From Scalesia atractyloides (Eukaryota > Streptophyta > Magnoliopsida > Asterales > Asteraceae): 64,000 nucleotides of DNA. Location of the stretch: positions 7,633,163-7,697,162 of the forward strand of contig CAMTDV010000009.1 of NCBI GenBank assembly GCA_947069175.1, written 5' to 3'. The position numbers and the translations under genes are program-made. A model generated the notes under the pieces. That model was not told where the DNA came from. It worked only from the letters and a program-made list of their open reading frames with translations, and did no database searches. The stretch's first letter is position 1; each line of letters opens with the position of its first letter. Shown here in pieces: positions 45,145-56,092 of this stretch.

Positions 45145-46380
45145 ATGCCGCCACGTCGAAGAAGCATCAACAACAACCTGCTACCAACGGCTCAGGAGGA
45201 GTTGAATGAGCGCATATCTCAGGCTATTGAACAGCACGAGGCCAACCGCACTGAGCATACCGGTAGAACCGGAGGTTCGTCTAGAACCAACCCACCCATC
45301 GGTAAATTTTGGTTATTCAAACCATGTGACACTGTCGTTTATTCTATTCGTTCCTTTGAGTTCGCATTCTTGAATTGGTGCATCTAATTTATATCAGGTT
45401 GCACTTACAAGCAGTTTTTGGACTGCAAGCCTCTAAACTTCGACGGTACCGGAGGTACTGTTTCATTCATGCGTTGGACTGAGAAGACCGACTTAGTCAT
45501 ACGAATGAGCAAGTGCCCTGCTGAGCAAAGAGTCACTTATGTCACTGGACTCTTCATTGATGGAGCATTTTCATGGTGGAATATCTAGGTCCAGACCAAG
45601 GGAGATGATGCTGTATATGGTCTGACCTGGGAGGAGTTGAAAGAAATCATGAGGAAAAGGTATTTTTCGAGGTCAGAAATTAAAAAACTAGAGACGAAAT
45701 TCTTGAATCCGAAGATGATTGGCTCAGACATCGCGGGATACGTACAAAGGTTCCACAACTTGTCACGAGTGGTTTCGTAATTGGTGGAACTCGAATTCAA
45801 AAGGATTGAGAGATTCATATGGGGACTCGCCTCTGAAAGTCTAAGTGTGGTGACTTCATCAAAACCGACTGAAATTCGGGAAGCGATTGAGTTAGCTGTG
45901 AGCCTCACTGAGGAGGCTGTGCGTCAAAAGAAGCTACCTAAACTGGGGGAGATCAAGAAAGAAGCCACTGTGGAGACTATGGACTCTAACAAAAGGAAAT
46001 TCTCCCACTTTAAGAAAGGTACCCGTAGTAACAACAAGGGCAAAAGACAAGCGCCAAGGGAAAGAAAAGGAGCGAAAGCTTATACCGCCACCACCACAAA
46101 CAATGCTGAAAGAAAGCCTTATGTTTGGGACGTACTAAAATGTCCCAAATGCCCTCTCCACCATTATGGGGAATGTCGAAGCCCCAAATGTGGCAAGTGT
46201 GGAAGGTTTGGGCATACTACTACTGCATGTCGAGGAACAACTAATGGATGCTATAACTGTGGTGACAAAGGGAACTTCAAGAAGGATTGCCCGAAAGGAA
46301 ATCAAGCTCGGGGAAAAGCTGTGCTTGAGCTAAGGACGCACACGAGGACCCGAATGTGGTCACCAGTATGTTCCCTATAA
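45145..46380 (+). pseudogene. gag: Plus-strand Tekay-like gag, with likely intron
   Basis: Exon-like part 1 begins MPPRRRSINNN and ends at 45301. A 96-base GT-AG segment follows (45302-45397). Removing it joins the frame exactly to GCTYKQFLDCKPLNFDGTGG, the normal start of the capsid domain in relatives. Next come GAFSWWNI, a stop (TAG at about 45586) and LTWEELKEIMRKRYF. A second stop lies at about 45778. RIERFIWGLASESL, a basic linker and the knuckles CGKCGRFGHTTTAC and CYNCGDKGNFKKDC follow; the last has Asn where His is expected. Confidence 0.8.
45302..45397 (+). other. Putative 96-bp intron in gag
   Basis: It starts GTAAAT and ends TATATCAG with a CTAAT branch-like site at 45384-45388. 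It is T-rich, has an in-frame stop (TAA) and separates two parts that fit relatives lacking it. The branch site lies unusually close to the acceptor. Confidence 0.5.
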
Positions 46381-46623
46381 ACAACCACTTTGCATCTATA
46401 CTTTTTGATACCGGGGAAGATTTTAGTTTTATTTCTAGGGAATTTAGAGATATACTTGGGTAGAATTGAGTAAATTAGATGTTCCTTACTCGATTGAACT
46501 AGCTAACGGGAAATTGGTAGAATCAGGTGAGTTTTAAAGAAATGTACCTTAGAACTGGGTGAACGGAAGTTCGACATAGATCTCTTACCGGTTCAACTAG
46601 GTAGTTTCGACGTCGTTATCGAC
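46330..46623 (+). pseudogene. Plus-strand Tekay-like protease
   Basis: The frame after gag reads NNHFASILFDTGEDFSFIS with an intact D-T-G at 46407-46415, then a TAG after DILG near 46458. The second block (FDVVIDMDW near 46605) is also visible. The gag and protease frames differ. Confidence 0.7.
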
Positions 46624-47673
46624 ATGGATTGGCTATCCGATAATCGAGCTGACGTCTTATGTCACGAAAAGATCATTCGCATTCCTCTACCAGGCGGAGA
46701 ACATTTGATGGTCCACAGAGAAAAACCAAACACGCCACTACGGATTATTAATTTCATGAAGCCCCAAAAGTGCTTAAGGAAAGGTTGCATAGCTTTCCTA
46801 AAACACGTTATCGACAAGAAGGCCGAGGAGCCTAAGCTCGAAGATATTCTGATCGTTAAGGAATTCCCTGAAGTCTTTCCTAAAGACTTAACGGGATTTC
46901 CACCTCAACACAAGTCGAATTCCGCATCGACTTGGTACCAGGAGTTGCGCCTGTACCAAGTCTCCATATCGACTAGCACCTTCTGAGATGCAAGAATTAT
47001 CTACACAACTTCAAGAGTTCCTGGACAAAGGATTCATTAGGCTGAGCTTTTCGCCTTGGGGACCTCTAGTCTTATTTGTGAAGAAGAACGACGGAACGTT
47101 CAGAATATGCATTGATTACTGAGAGTTGAATAAGCTTACTATCAAGAATCGGTATACACTACCAAGAATTGATGACTTGTTCGACCAACTACAAGGTTCG
47201 AGCTTCTATTCCAAGATAGACTTAAGGTCTAGATATCACCAGTTGCGTATACAAGAAGAAAGCATACCAAAACGGCTTTTAGGACTCATTATGGTCATTA
47301 CGAGTTTCTTGTTATGCCTCGGCCTAACAAATGCACCGACGGTCTTTATGGATATCTTTATGGATTTAATGAATCGCGTGAGCAAGCCGTATCTCGACAA
47401 ATTCATGATAGTATTTATTGATGATATTTTATTATATTCACGGTCGAAAGAAGAGCACGAGCAACATTTGACAACCATTTTGGAGCTTCTAAAGAAGGAG
47501 AAACTTTACGCGAAATTTTCAAAGTGCGAATTCTGGATTCGTGAAGTACAATTTCTCGGGCATGTGGTGAACAAGAAAGGTATTCATGTAGACCCGTCGA
47601 AAATTGAAGCGATTAAGAACTGGGAGGCGCCCAAGACTCCAACTGAAGTTTGACAATTTTTGGGATTAGCAGG
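46624..47673 (+). pseudogene. Plus-strand Tekay-like RT, cut by insertion
   Basis: MDWLSDNRADVLCHEKIIRI is the linker before RT. After frame changes near 46900 and a TGA at about 47118, the palm reads SFYSKIDLRSRYHQL, GLTNAPTVFMDIFMDLMN (a small duplication of FMD) and VFIDDILLYSRS; the catalytic FIDD is at 47414-47425. QVQFLGHVV-like sequence and VDPSKIEAIKNWEAPKTPTEV, here split, lead to QFLGLAG, where the next LTR begins. RNase H and integrase are not in the window. Confidence 0.82.
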
Positions 47674-47862
47674 TGTAACACCTCGCGTTTTCCATATTTT
47701 CTATTTATAGCAAGCTCGTGTTGTAATTTTATTTTCGGAAATCATTGTATTCGTAATCTTCATTTCGTTATAATCATTGTAACCGAGACTTGAATCATAA
47801 TGGAAATATACATTTTGCCCCTATACTTGTTGTACATGCGCATATAATACTCACACATGATA

Positions 47863-47867
47863 CTCAT
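47863..47867. repeat. Target site duplication CTCAT, left
   Basis: CTCAT precedes TGACACACCCC at 47868 and recurs at 59916-59920. Confidence 0.88.
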
Positions 47868-48265
47868 TGACACACCCCGACCTGCAGCGGAATAAGAGTC
47901 GGGGCATAATTGGGTTATCACCAAAGCTCATGATGTTTACTAAAATGTTTCATATTTATTAAATTCAAATTACAACTTAAATGTTCAAGCCAAATTCATA
48001 CAATACAAGGAAAGGAAAATTAAATAAACAATCCAAAATCTAAACTGATTTATTCTTCTAGGCCGTCCTATATGTTTCTTGCTTCAACTGGATCACCTGT
48101 ATCATGTGTAAAAATGGGGAATTTTGGGTCAACAAAAGTTGGCGAGTGAACCTTGTTAAAAACCTTTGTTATTGATTTCTTGTTGTATTTATATGGAAAA
48201 ATTGTGCAATAATCATATGTGGGCAAACGTAAATAAACAAACAATAACAAACCACCTTGCATGAG

Positions 48266-48270
48266 TATAT
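48266..48270 (+). repeat. Target site duplication TATAT, left
   Basis: Precedes TGTAACATCC of the young TR-GAG and recurs at 57766-57770. Confidence 0.9.
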
Positions 48271-48455
48271 TGTAACATCCGTCAAAAACGGATTTACCAA
48301 ACCCGCTCCGTTTATCAACCGAACAGTCAGTCAAAATTTTCGTTGCGAATTAAATGCCCAAAATATTTTTAAACGATCCGTAATCAATTTTTATACGCGA
48401 ACATATATTTAGTTTTTGAAAAACTGTCAAAAAACGCAAAATAAAAATGATTTGT

Positions 48456-48536
48456 TTCAGCCGGGTTTCGAACCCGGGTCTGTACCGAGTCAGGCAATGA
48501 CTTAACAACTCACACACAAACCACTGCGCCAACTGC
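48456..48536 (-). promoter_or_regulatory. Class-II tRNA-like pol III module, 5' LTR of young TR-GAG
   Basis: The minus strand has A box TGGCGCAGTGG and B box GGTTCGAAACC with T stem CCGGG/CCCGG, in antisense orientation upstream of the TATA box. Confidence 0.65.
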
Positions 48537-49234
48537 TTTGTTTGTTATATATTTCAAACATTTAATTGATATAATAACTTTACAAATTCAAAACCGGCGC
48601 CCAATCGTTTCAGTCGTCGGAATCCCGGAATTTCCGCGAATCTTAACTACAATTTACGTTATAACGTAAACCTTTAATCACTTATCGGTTATAACCGATG
48701 TTTGAAGTCCGCGACCAAAACCAAAACCGCCGGAAAAATTTAAATATCGAACATAGTCCGAAATCAGACCAAATACATCTCATTTTTCCCCTATAAATTC
48801 AACCACAACCGTCTACAAACACTTTCGCACAAAAATCACATCTTTTCACGGCGTATTTTCACTCGCCGGAACTTTTCTGTTTTTCGCCGGAAAACCGTGT
48901 TTTAATCCCTGAGCTTTATTGAATCCCCTAAACCTTCACCGAAGTCACCCTTACCTTTTTCCAAGTTTTCGGGAGACTAGCTACTACAAGGAACACGTCG
49001 CCGGAGTTGAATTCAGTCGCCGGATTTTCTGCCGGAAAACAGAGAGTTCAGTCGGTATATTTCTCCGCTCAGTTTCCTTTCCTTTTCACTTTTATCTTAT
49101 CTTAATCGACGGTAAAACACTAATAAAACGGATAAAATCTTGAACCAGTCTGTCACCGATTTCTGGTTATTCTTTCGGTGAAGAAGATGAAGACTTGTTA
49201 TCATATAAGTTTAATTAAAATCATGAAATTAATT

Positions 49235-49819
49235 GGGTTAGACACACAGTCCAGCGGTGGACTGTGTGCACATATAAAACGCAAAACGTCTCGAGTTCGA
49301 TTCCCGTCTCACACACGCTGCCTTAATAAAATGCATTTTTTTGTTACTGAACCGGATCGCCTTAGTTATATGTTAAGTATATTGATAACCAGAATAATAA
49401 CCAAGTTAGACACACAGTCCAGCGGTGGACTGTGTGTTTGTTTATATCACAGGTCACGAGTTCGAGTCCGGTCCTCAGCACCGACTCGGACAATTATCTT
49501 TTCTTTTAAATAAGGCAGAAAAGGAAATATCTATTTTGTATTTAAGTATAATAAAAACCGAATATTATAACATGTTGAACACACAGTCCAGCGGTGGACT
49601 GTGTGTTGGATTGAACCACAGGTCCCGGGTTCGAGACCTGTGGTGTGCATGACCGTTTCGTTTAAACTGTTTTTAAAATAAAAAGGATTTCTGTTTAAAC
49701 TAATTAGTGTATATATATAATTAAAATCGGATATATAACGGGTTAGACACGTAGCTCAGTTGGTAGAGCTGCGTGCACGCGTACGAGAGGTCTCGGGTTC
49801 GAGCCTCACTCAGCGCACA
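49235..49819 (+). promoter_or_regulatory. Four tandem tRNA-like pol III modules, 5' LTR of young TR-GAG
   Basis: Modules at about 49235-49315, 49402-49482, 49572-49651 and 49740-49819. B boxes are GTTCGATTC, GTTCGAGTC, GTTCGAGAC and GTTCGAGCC, all fitting GTTCGANNC. The fourth has A box TAGCTCAGTTGG. The third also has a 9-bp stem, CCACAGGTC and GACCTGTGG, around its B box. Confidence 0.68.
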
Positions 49820-50909
49820 ATAATCTGTCAACGAACCGGTCAACGGTCAGGTCCACGGTCAACCGGCCGGTCAACGGTCAGAAAAAAAAAAAAAATTTTT
49901 TTTATTATTTTTATTTAATTATTTTAATTAAAAATCAATTATAAATACTTAAAAATAACATTTTTAAGATTTGAAAATAGCTTCAAACTCACAAAAATAC
50001 ACCCAACAATCCTACTAAAATAGTTTAATAAAATCCGTTTACTCACCAAACCATAATGCGATTTATCTAGGTTAAATCTCACTCGTGGTTAAAACCACTT
50101 CGCTTGCATTCATCGTCATCAACCGAACGCACCCACTGTGAGTGAATCTTACAATTCCCCCTTTTAAATTACACGTTTTGGGGTGTGTCATGTGTTATGA
50201 ATTAATTAATTTATTTATTTAAACTCGTGCCATACCACATCATGACTTAATCTTAGATTGATTTATTGTTGTGATTTATTTTCCGTTTGTCAAATTACAT
50301 GAAACTCATACAATAAGCCCATCAGTTCCTCGTGGGAAACGAGTAGAACATCGCGTGCTTCAATTCAAATTCATTATTGTTCATGTGTGTTTTCATTGAG
50401 TTTATATTGTTTGTAGTTGTGTTATTCATATTATCATGTTTATGCAATTCATTCATCAGGCCCTCAGTTCCTCGTGAGAGACGAGTTGAGCATCGCGTGC
50501 CTTTAATTGTTCCATTATTGTTCATGAGTGTTTTCATTTAACATCTTATGATTATTGATCAAGTTACATCTAATTTTACTCATGTTTGGTTGTGCACATT
50601 TTTCATAATCAATTTAAATAAATTGTTCAAATGTTTTCCATAGGATTCACTCGCCAACATTATGTTGATCCAAAAACCTTTTTACACATGATACAGGTGA
50701 ACAGGTTGAAGCAAGGATAGCATAGGATATGTCTTAGAAGAGAAACAAAGGAGTTAGATTGTTAGTTAGATCATGTTGTAGCAATCATTGTAAACTTTCA
50801 TTTAATTTGTATTAATGAATATGAAACATTTAATAAATGTCATGAGCTTTGATGATAACCCAATCATGCCCCGATTACCTTATCCGCTGCGGGTTGGGGT
50901 GTGACAGAT

Positions 50910-50922
50910 TGGTATCAGAGCC
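50910..50922 (+). other. Primer binding site of the young TR-GAG (tRNA-iMet)
   Basis: TGGTATCAGAGCC, three bases after the LTR. Confidence 0.92.
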
Positions 50923-51703
50923 ATGACTATAGGGATATAGGATAGGTTATTAGACCCTTAGAGCCTATACTATAGTCTGCCTAAATTTTAAATTGAATAG
51001 GTGGTTACATACAAACTTGTGATATTTATTTGTTTCATATTTGTTTACATTTCAGTCAAACATACATGCTCATATACATGTTCATTATACATATATACAT
51101 ATTCATTATACATATATCGATGTTCATGTGTTCAATTTATTTTCATACTCTCGTTATCCAAAGATTTTATGCAATTTTCAATTCTCATCAAAGTAAGTTC
51201 TGCGACGGGCATGTAGTAACTGGAAGGGTGCAAGTACCGGTAGTCGGAACGTCCTGTCTAGGCTGGCATTCGTATAAATCCAATATAACGGACCAGTTTG
51301 CCTACCTGGGGACCAACGATGAGAGTACGAAGGACCTATTAGGCCAAAGCATGCCACACCAAACGTCGTTCGAACTAACCCTACTTTGAGGTGTCACCGT
51401 GTCTACACCTGGACACATTCCGAACATCACACGTTGTATATATATTTCTCGATTTTCACCGGGTTTTGTGTACGCAACCAGGCAGAAACCGTGCGAACCA
51501 TATGAAAAACCGGTAATTCATGGGGGCCCACATGATTACATAAGGTAAAGTATGGCGGCACGACGGGCCTAACAGCGAGCAAAGCCCAAGACATCCTATG
51601 GATGTAGTATTTTTGTATAATTATTTTATGAATGTTCACTCTTGAATGCGACCCATGATCTCAAAAGCATCCAACTCATACTCTTGTCATGTATTCATTG
51701 TAG
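50923..51703 (+). other. Leader of the young TR-GAG
   Basis: No supported gene. The conserved block spans about 51195-51416, next to a donor-like AAGTAAGTTC. The gag ATG directly follows TATTCATTGTAG, an acceptor-like sequence. Relative to the older copies it has a small duplication of TTCATTATACATATAT near 51080-51118. Confidence 0.5.
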
Positions 51704-53092
51704 ATGTCTTCTAACCTCGCTCGTAGGAAGACGAGAGCAAGAAAAGCCCGCGAACGCATGGCTACCTTAATCGCTCAACAAATGGCTGCCGTAATACCCA
51801 ACATTGTAATCCAAGTTCAACAAGCACTTACCAATAATCCTGTTAACCAAGCAAACCAAAACATTTTCAACTCTTCCCCAAACACCACTAAATGCACCTA
51901 CAAGCATTTCAAATCATGCGACCCTCCGAAATATAAAGGGACTGAAGGTGTCACCGCACTCCTCCATTGGTTTGAAGAAATGGAGAATACTTTTCTAAAT
52001 TGCGATTGCCCTGATGATCGCAAAGTGCGTTATGCTACCGGTCGACTATATGGGATAGCACTTACCTGGTGGAATACAGAGAAGGCCAAACGAGGTGTTG
52101 AAGATGCTATGTCCTTAACTTGGAACGAATTGAAGGAAATCATGACCAGACGATTTTGTCCAAGGAGCGAAATCAAGAAGCTAGAAGATGAATTTTACTC
52201 ATTGAAGCAAGTGGAAGGAGACCACACCACCTACAACAAAAGGTTCCTCGAATTACATCAAATGGTTCCCAACATGTTTACTCCCCTCTACCGTTTGATC
52301 GAGCACTACATTCGTGGTCTTCCGTCAAAGATTCAAGACCCCGTGATAAGTACCAAGCCTGCAACTTTGGAAGCAGCAATGGAGCTAGCAATAGAGCTCA
52401 CCGAGAACCGAATCCGAAACAAAGACTTCGAGGAAGAGAAGAAGAAGGATAAAGAATCAACTGAAACCTCCGAATCCTCTTCTCAAACCGAATCCCCTTC
52501 TCAACCCAAACCTAAGAGAAGAAGAGTCGGGCGACTTTTCGCTGCTACTCAACGAAATCAACCAGTTTTTCACGCTATACCCATCCGAGCTGTCCCAATC
52601 ACCCAAGAGGCACCCAACTCAGTTTACCCAAATAAGAAACCATATCTTGGACCTCACCCTCAATGCAACCACTGTTTTTATCACCATCCCCTTACTTTAC
52701 CTTGCCGGCTATGTACAACTTGTGGACGTTATGGTCATTTGAGCAATGTTTGTCGCACCTTTCAAGACCAAACCTTTTCCCCTACTCAAAACATGGCCCA
52801 AGCTTATCACCAACCTCAATACCCCATGTTCCCATATGCTCGAGCTTGCTTCAATTGTGGCGACCCTACCCACCTTAGAAACACATGCCCTCAATTGGTT
52901 AACATTATCAACACTCAAGCCCAATCAAACCCAGTTAACCAAGTAAACCAAGAAAACCCAACCACTATGCCACCAGCAAGAGGAAGAGTCTTCAATATCA
53001 ACGCCAACCCTGTCGAAGATAATGACGGCCCAAACGAAGATACTCAGCTAGTCCTTTTCGCCGAAGATCCAGATTCAACTCCTATTATTTAG
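51704..53092 (+). CDS. gag: Intact TR-GAG Gag protein
   Basis: A 462-residue open frame, the only intact retrotransposon gene here. Residues 1-35 are basic (SSNLARRKTRARKARER). The Retrotrans_gag-type core covers about residues 65-230: KCTYKHFKSCDPPKYKGTEG, LLHWFEEMENTFLNC, ALTWWNTEKAKRG, LTWNELKEIMTRRFCPRSE and IEHYIRGLPSKI. A charged linker follows (EEEKKKDKESTETSESSS). Two CX2CX4HX4C zinc knuckles, CTTCGRYGHLSNVC and CFNCGDPTHLRNTC, should bind RNA; an extra CNHC/CRLC pair precedes the first. The protein ends after NINANPVEDNDGPNEDTQLV, where relatives would run on towards protease. It presumably assembles particles that package TR-GAG RNA in the cytoplasm. Confidence 0.9.
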   Translation: MSSNLARRKTRARKARERMATLIAQQMAAVIPNIVIQVQQALTNNPVNQANQNIFNSSPNTTKCTYKHFKSCDPPKYKGTEGVTALLHWFEEMENTFLNCDCPDDRKVRYATGRLYGIALTWWNTEKAKRGVEDAMSLTWNELKEIMTRRFCPRSEIKKLEDEFYSLKQVEGDHTTYNKRFLELHQMVPNMFTPLYRLIEHYIRGLPSKIQDPVISTKPATLEAAMELAIELTENRIRNKDFEEEKKKDKESTETSESSSQTESPSQPKPKRRRVGRLFAATQRNQPVFHAIPIRAVPITQEAPNSVYPNKKPYLGPHPQCNHCFYHHPLTLPCRLCTTCGRYGHLSNVCRTFQDQTFSPTQNMAQAYHQPQYPMFPYARACFNCGDPTHLRNTCPQLVNIINTQAQSNPVNQVNQENPTTMPPARGRVFNINANPVEDNDGPNEDTQLVLFAEDPDSTPII

Positions 53093-53254
53093 TCTTATGT
53101 CTTTCTTTATCACATGTGTAGACTGTTAGAGAAATCATTGGATATTATATATTATATATTGTTTTCAGTATACGATTTTGCCGAGGCCGCAGCTCCCCAT
53201 CCATCGAGGTTGAGTTTGATCCCCATTTTATTATGGGTTGATCAGGGTGTGCCC
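53093..53254 (+). other. Short spacer after gag
   Basis: The region contains TATTATATATTATATATTG near 53140 and a segment unlike the older copies (CCGAGGCCGCAGCTCCCC near 53173). No gene. Confidence 0.4.
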
Positions 53255-54360
53255 GCACGATCGGCTCCGTTTGTTGAGCCTTGATCGGTTACGTAATATT
53301 TATTCTCATTTCAGTACATGCAATATGCTCGGCTCCGTTTGATTGAGCCTTGAGTACACATATTTATTCTCATTTCAGTACATGCAATATGCTCGGCTCC
53401 GTTTGATTGAGCCTTGAGTACACATATTTATTCTCATTTCCAGTTCATGCAATATGCTCGGCTCCGTTTGATTGAGCCTTGAGTACACATATTTATTCTC
53501 ATTTCCAGTTCATGCAATATGCTCGGCTCCGTTTGATTGAGCCTTGAGTACACAGATTTATTCTCATTTCCAGTTCATGCAATACGCTCGGCTCCGTTTG
53601 ATTGAGCCTTGAGCACACATACAATTTCATTATCAGTATCTTGTGGTTGTGGTGTTTGTAGTAGAGTCGCATCGAACTAACCATAACTTGCGGATAAAGT
53701 CAATGAAAATTTGACAAGGATATGGTGGATACGCCGCTGGTACTTCCTATATATAAGTATTCTTGTCAAATAATCGGAGGCATTATCAGGCGGTTATGAG
53801 AGGTTCCATGCATAGGCTGTTTGTGTGGTTAAGTTATTCATATACAGTACATGCAATATGTTCGGCTCCGTTTGATTGAGCCTTGAGCACACAATTTCAA
53901 TTTCAGTACATTCAATATGTTCGGCTCCGTTTGATTGAGCCTTGAGCACACAATTTCATTTTCAGTACATGCAATACGATCGGCTCCGTTCGATTGAGCC
54001 TTGATCGCACAGATATGTTTCATTTCGGTAATTTATGTATGTTATATTGATTGTAGAGTTATAGGACTAATCATAATTCACTGTTAAAATCAATGAAAAT
54101 TTGACAAGAATATGGTGGATACGCCGCTGGTACTTCCTATATATAAGTATTCTTGTCAAAGGATCAGAGGCATTAATGGATGGTTATGAGAAGTTCTATG
54201 TAGGATTTATTAGTTTCTTGGTAACCAATCATAACTTGTGGATAAAACTAATGAAAATTTGGCAAGAATATGGTGGATACGCCGATGGTACTTCCTATAT
54301 ATAAGTATTCTTGCCAAAGGATCAGAGGCATTATCAGGCGGTTATGAGAAGTTCCAGGTA
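53255..54360 (+). repeat. TR-GAG 3' structured repeat array 3
   Basis: Nine GGCTC/GAGCC hairpins (from 53258; one, then five in a 64-65 bp tandem run to about 53615, then three at 53870-54010) alternate with three TATGGTGGATACGCC units (53711-53769, 54101-54159, 54259-54317). The arrangement differs from arrays 1 and 2: the hairpin subrepeat was amplified on its own. Several copies show paired base changes in the stems. Confidence 0.88.
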
Positions 54361-54520
54361 GGATTTATTATTGCCTTGGTTGGAATTTGCGATACAATTT
54401 ATATCATCATGTTATTTAAAGAGATTGGATTGTGTTCCATTTCTACATAAATTAACCTCTCATCATAACAAACGAGAGAGGAACTTCCATCGTTCAAACA
54501 TATATGTTATCAGAATGTGG

Positions 54521-54795
54521 ATTCAAATATTTGCTGTTGTGTTTATTCATGTTCAAATATTCGCTGATGTGTCTACTCATGTTCGAATATTGGTTATTGT
54601 GTTTATTCATTCGCTGATGTGTCTATTCATGTTCGAATTTTTGCTGTTGTGTTTATTCATGTTCAAATATTTGCTGTTGTGTTTATTCATGTTCAAATAT
54701 TTGCTGATGTGTTCATTCATGTTCGAATATTTGCTGTTATATTCATGTTCAAATATTTGATGATGTGTTCATTCATGTTTGGATATCAGCTGTTG
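54521..54795 (+). repeat. 30-bp minisatellite in young TR-GAG
   Basis: About nine copies of ATGTTCAAATATTTGCTGTT plus TGTGTTTATTC, with variants. Older interiors have only one such segment (near 14375 and 21510), so the expansion is recent. Repeated ORFs here are a by-product of the 30-bp period. Confidence 0.85.
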
Positions 54796-55090
54796 TGTTT
54801 TTTTTTATTTATGTTCCATGTAGATTGTAGTGTTAGAAGTTTTGCCTTAGGATGTAACCATATTTTTCCCAAACGTATCTAAACCCTTATGCATGATATC
54901 ATTTTTAGCGAATCATTCCTGTTTATCAATATTCATACAGTAGGCAACAAAAAGCGATTCCTGAATAGGGTACTTAACCTTTACAAGGAACGTTACCGCC
55001 TCGAACAAAAATTTAAACCCTCATTTTTGCTAAGCATACAACTGTCAAACAAAACATCATCATTCTTATAGTCAAAATATATCATTATTT
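54796..55090 (+). other. Conserved segment before the polypurine tract, young TR-GAG
   Basis: Corresponds to 14541-14816. No gene or clear structure seen. Confidence 0.4.
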
Positions 55091-55127
55091 AAATTTCGGG
55101 ACGAAATTTCTAAAAAGCAGGGGATAC
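55091..55127 (+). other. Inverted repeat and polypurine tract, young TR-GAG
   Basis: AAATTTCG, GGA, CGAAATTT at 55091-55109, then AAAAAGCAGGGGATAC and the 3' LTR. Confidence 0.82.
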
Positions 55128-55312
55128 TGTAACATCCGTCAAAAACGGATTTACCAAACCCGCTCCGTTTATCAACCGAACAGTCAGTCAAAATTTTCGT
55201 TGCGAATTAAATGCCCAAAATATTTTTAAACGATCCGTAATCAATTTTTATACGCGAACATATATTTAGTTTTTGAAAAACTGTCAAAAAACGCAAAATA
55301 AAAATGATTTGT

Positions 55313-55393
55313 TTCAGCCGGGTTTCGAACCCGGGTCTGTACCGAGTCAGGCAATGACTTAACAACTCACACACAAACCACTGCGCCAACTGC
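55313..55393 (-). promoter_or_regulatory. Class-II tRNA-like pol III module, 3' LTR of young TR-GAG
   Basis: Identical to the module at 48456-48536. Confidence 0.65.
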
Positions 55394-56092
55394 TTTGTTT
55401 GTTATATATTTCAAACATTTAATTGATATAATAACTTTACAAATTCAAAACCGGCGCCCAATCGTTTCAGTCGTCGGAATCCCGGAATTTCCGCGAATCT
55501 TAACTACAATTTACGTTATAACGTAAACCTTTAATCACTTATCGGTTATAACCGATGTTTGAAGTCCGCGACCAAAACCAAAACCGCCGGAAAAATTTAA
55601 ATATCGAACATAGTCCGAAATCAGACCAAATACATCTCATTTTTCCCCTATAAATTCAACCACAACCGTCTACAAACACTTTCGCACAAAAATCACATCT
55701 TTTCACGGCGTATTTTCACTCGCCGGAACTTTTCTGTTTTTCGCCGGAAAAACCGTGTTTTAATCCCTGAGCTTTATTGAATCCCCTAAACCTTCACCGA
55801 AGTCACCCTTACCTTTTTCCAAGTTTTCGGGAGACTAGCTACTACAAGGAACACGTCGCCGGAGTTGAATTCAGTCGCCGGATTTTCTGCCGGAAAACAG
55901 AGAGTTCAGTCGGTATATTTCTCCGCTCAGTTTCCTTTCCTTTTCACTTTTATCTTATCTTAATCGACGGTAAAACACTAATAAAACGGATAAAATCTTG
56001 AACCAGTCTGTCACCGATTTCTGGTTATTCTTTCGGTGAAGAAGATGAAGACTTGTTATCATATAAGTTTAATTAAAATCATGAAATTAATT

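Larger units (their letters stand above)
48271..50906 (+). repeat. 5' LTR of the young TR-GAG
   Basis: 2636 bp, TGTAACATCC to GGTGTGACA. TATA-like TATAAATT lies at 48792-48799. It carries all five tRNA-like modules. An A14-T8 tract follows the last module near 49882. Confidence 0.95.

Noticed and set aside
49740..49819. Genuine tRNA gene
   Set aside because: A and B boxes are good, but I could not pair an acceptor stem or a normal anticodon arm, so only a tRNA-like promoter module is claimed.
53711..53769. Hammerhead or other known ribozyme in the structured unit
   Set aside because: No CTGATGA/GAAA core or other known ribozyme core is visible; only stems are supported.
54371..54882. Valine/phenylalanine-rich repeat ORFs
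   Set aside because: Result of a 30-bp minisatellite with a length divisible by three.
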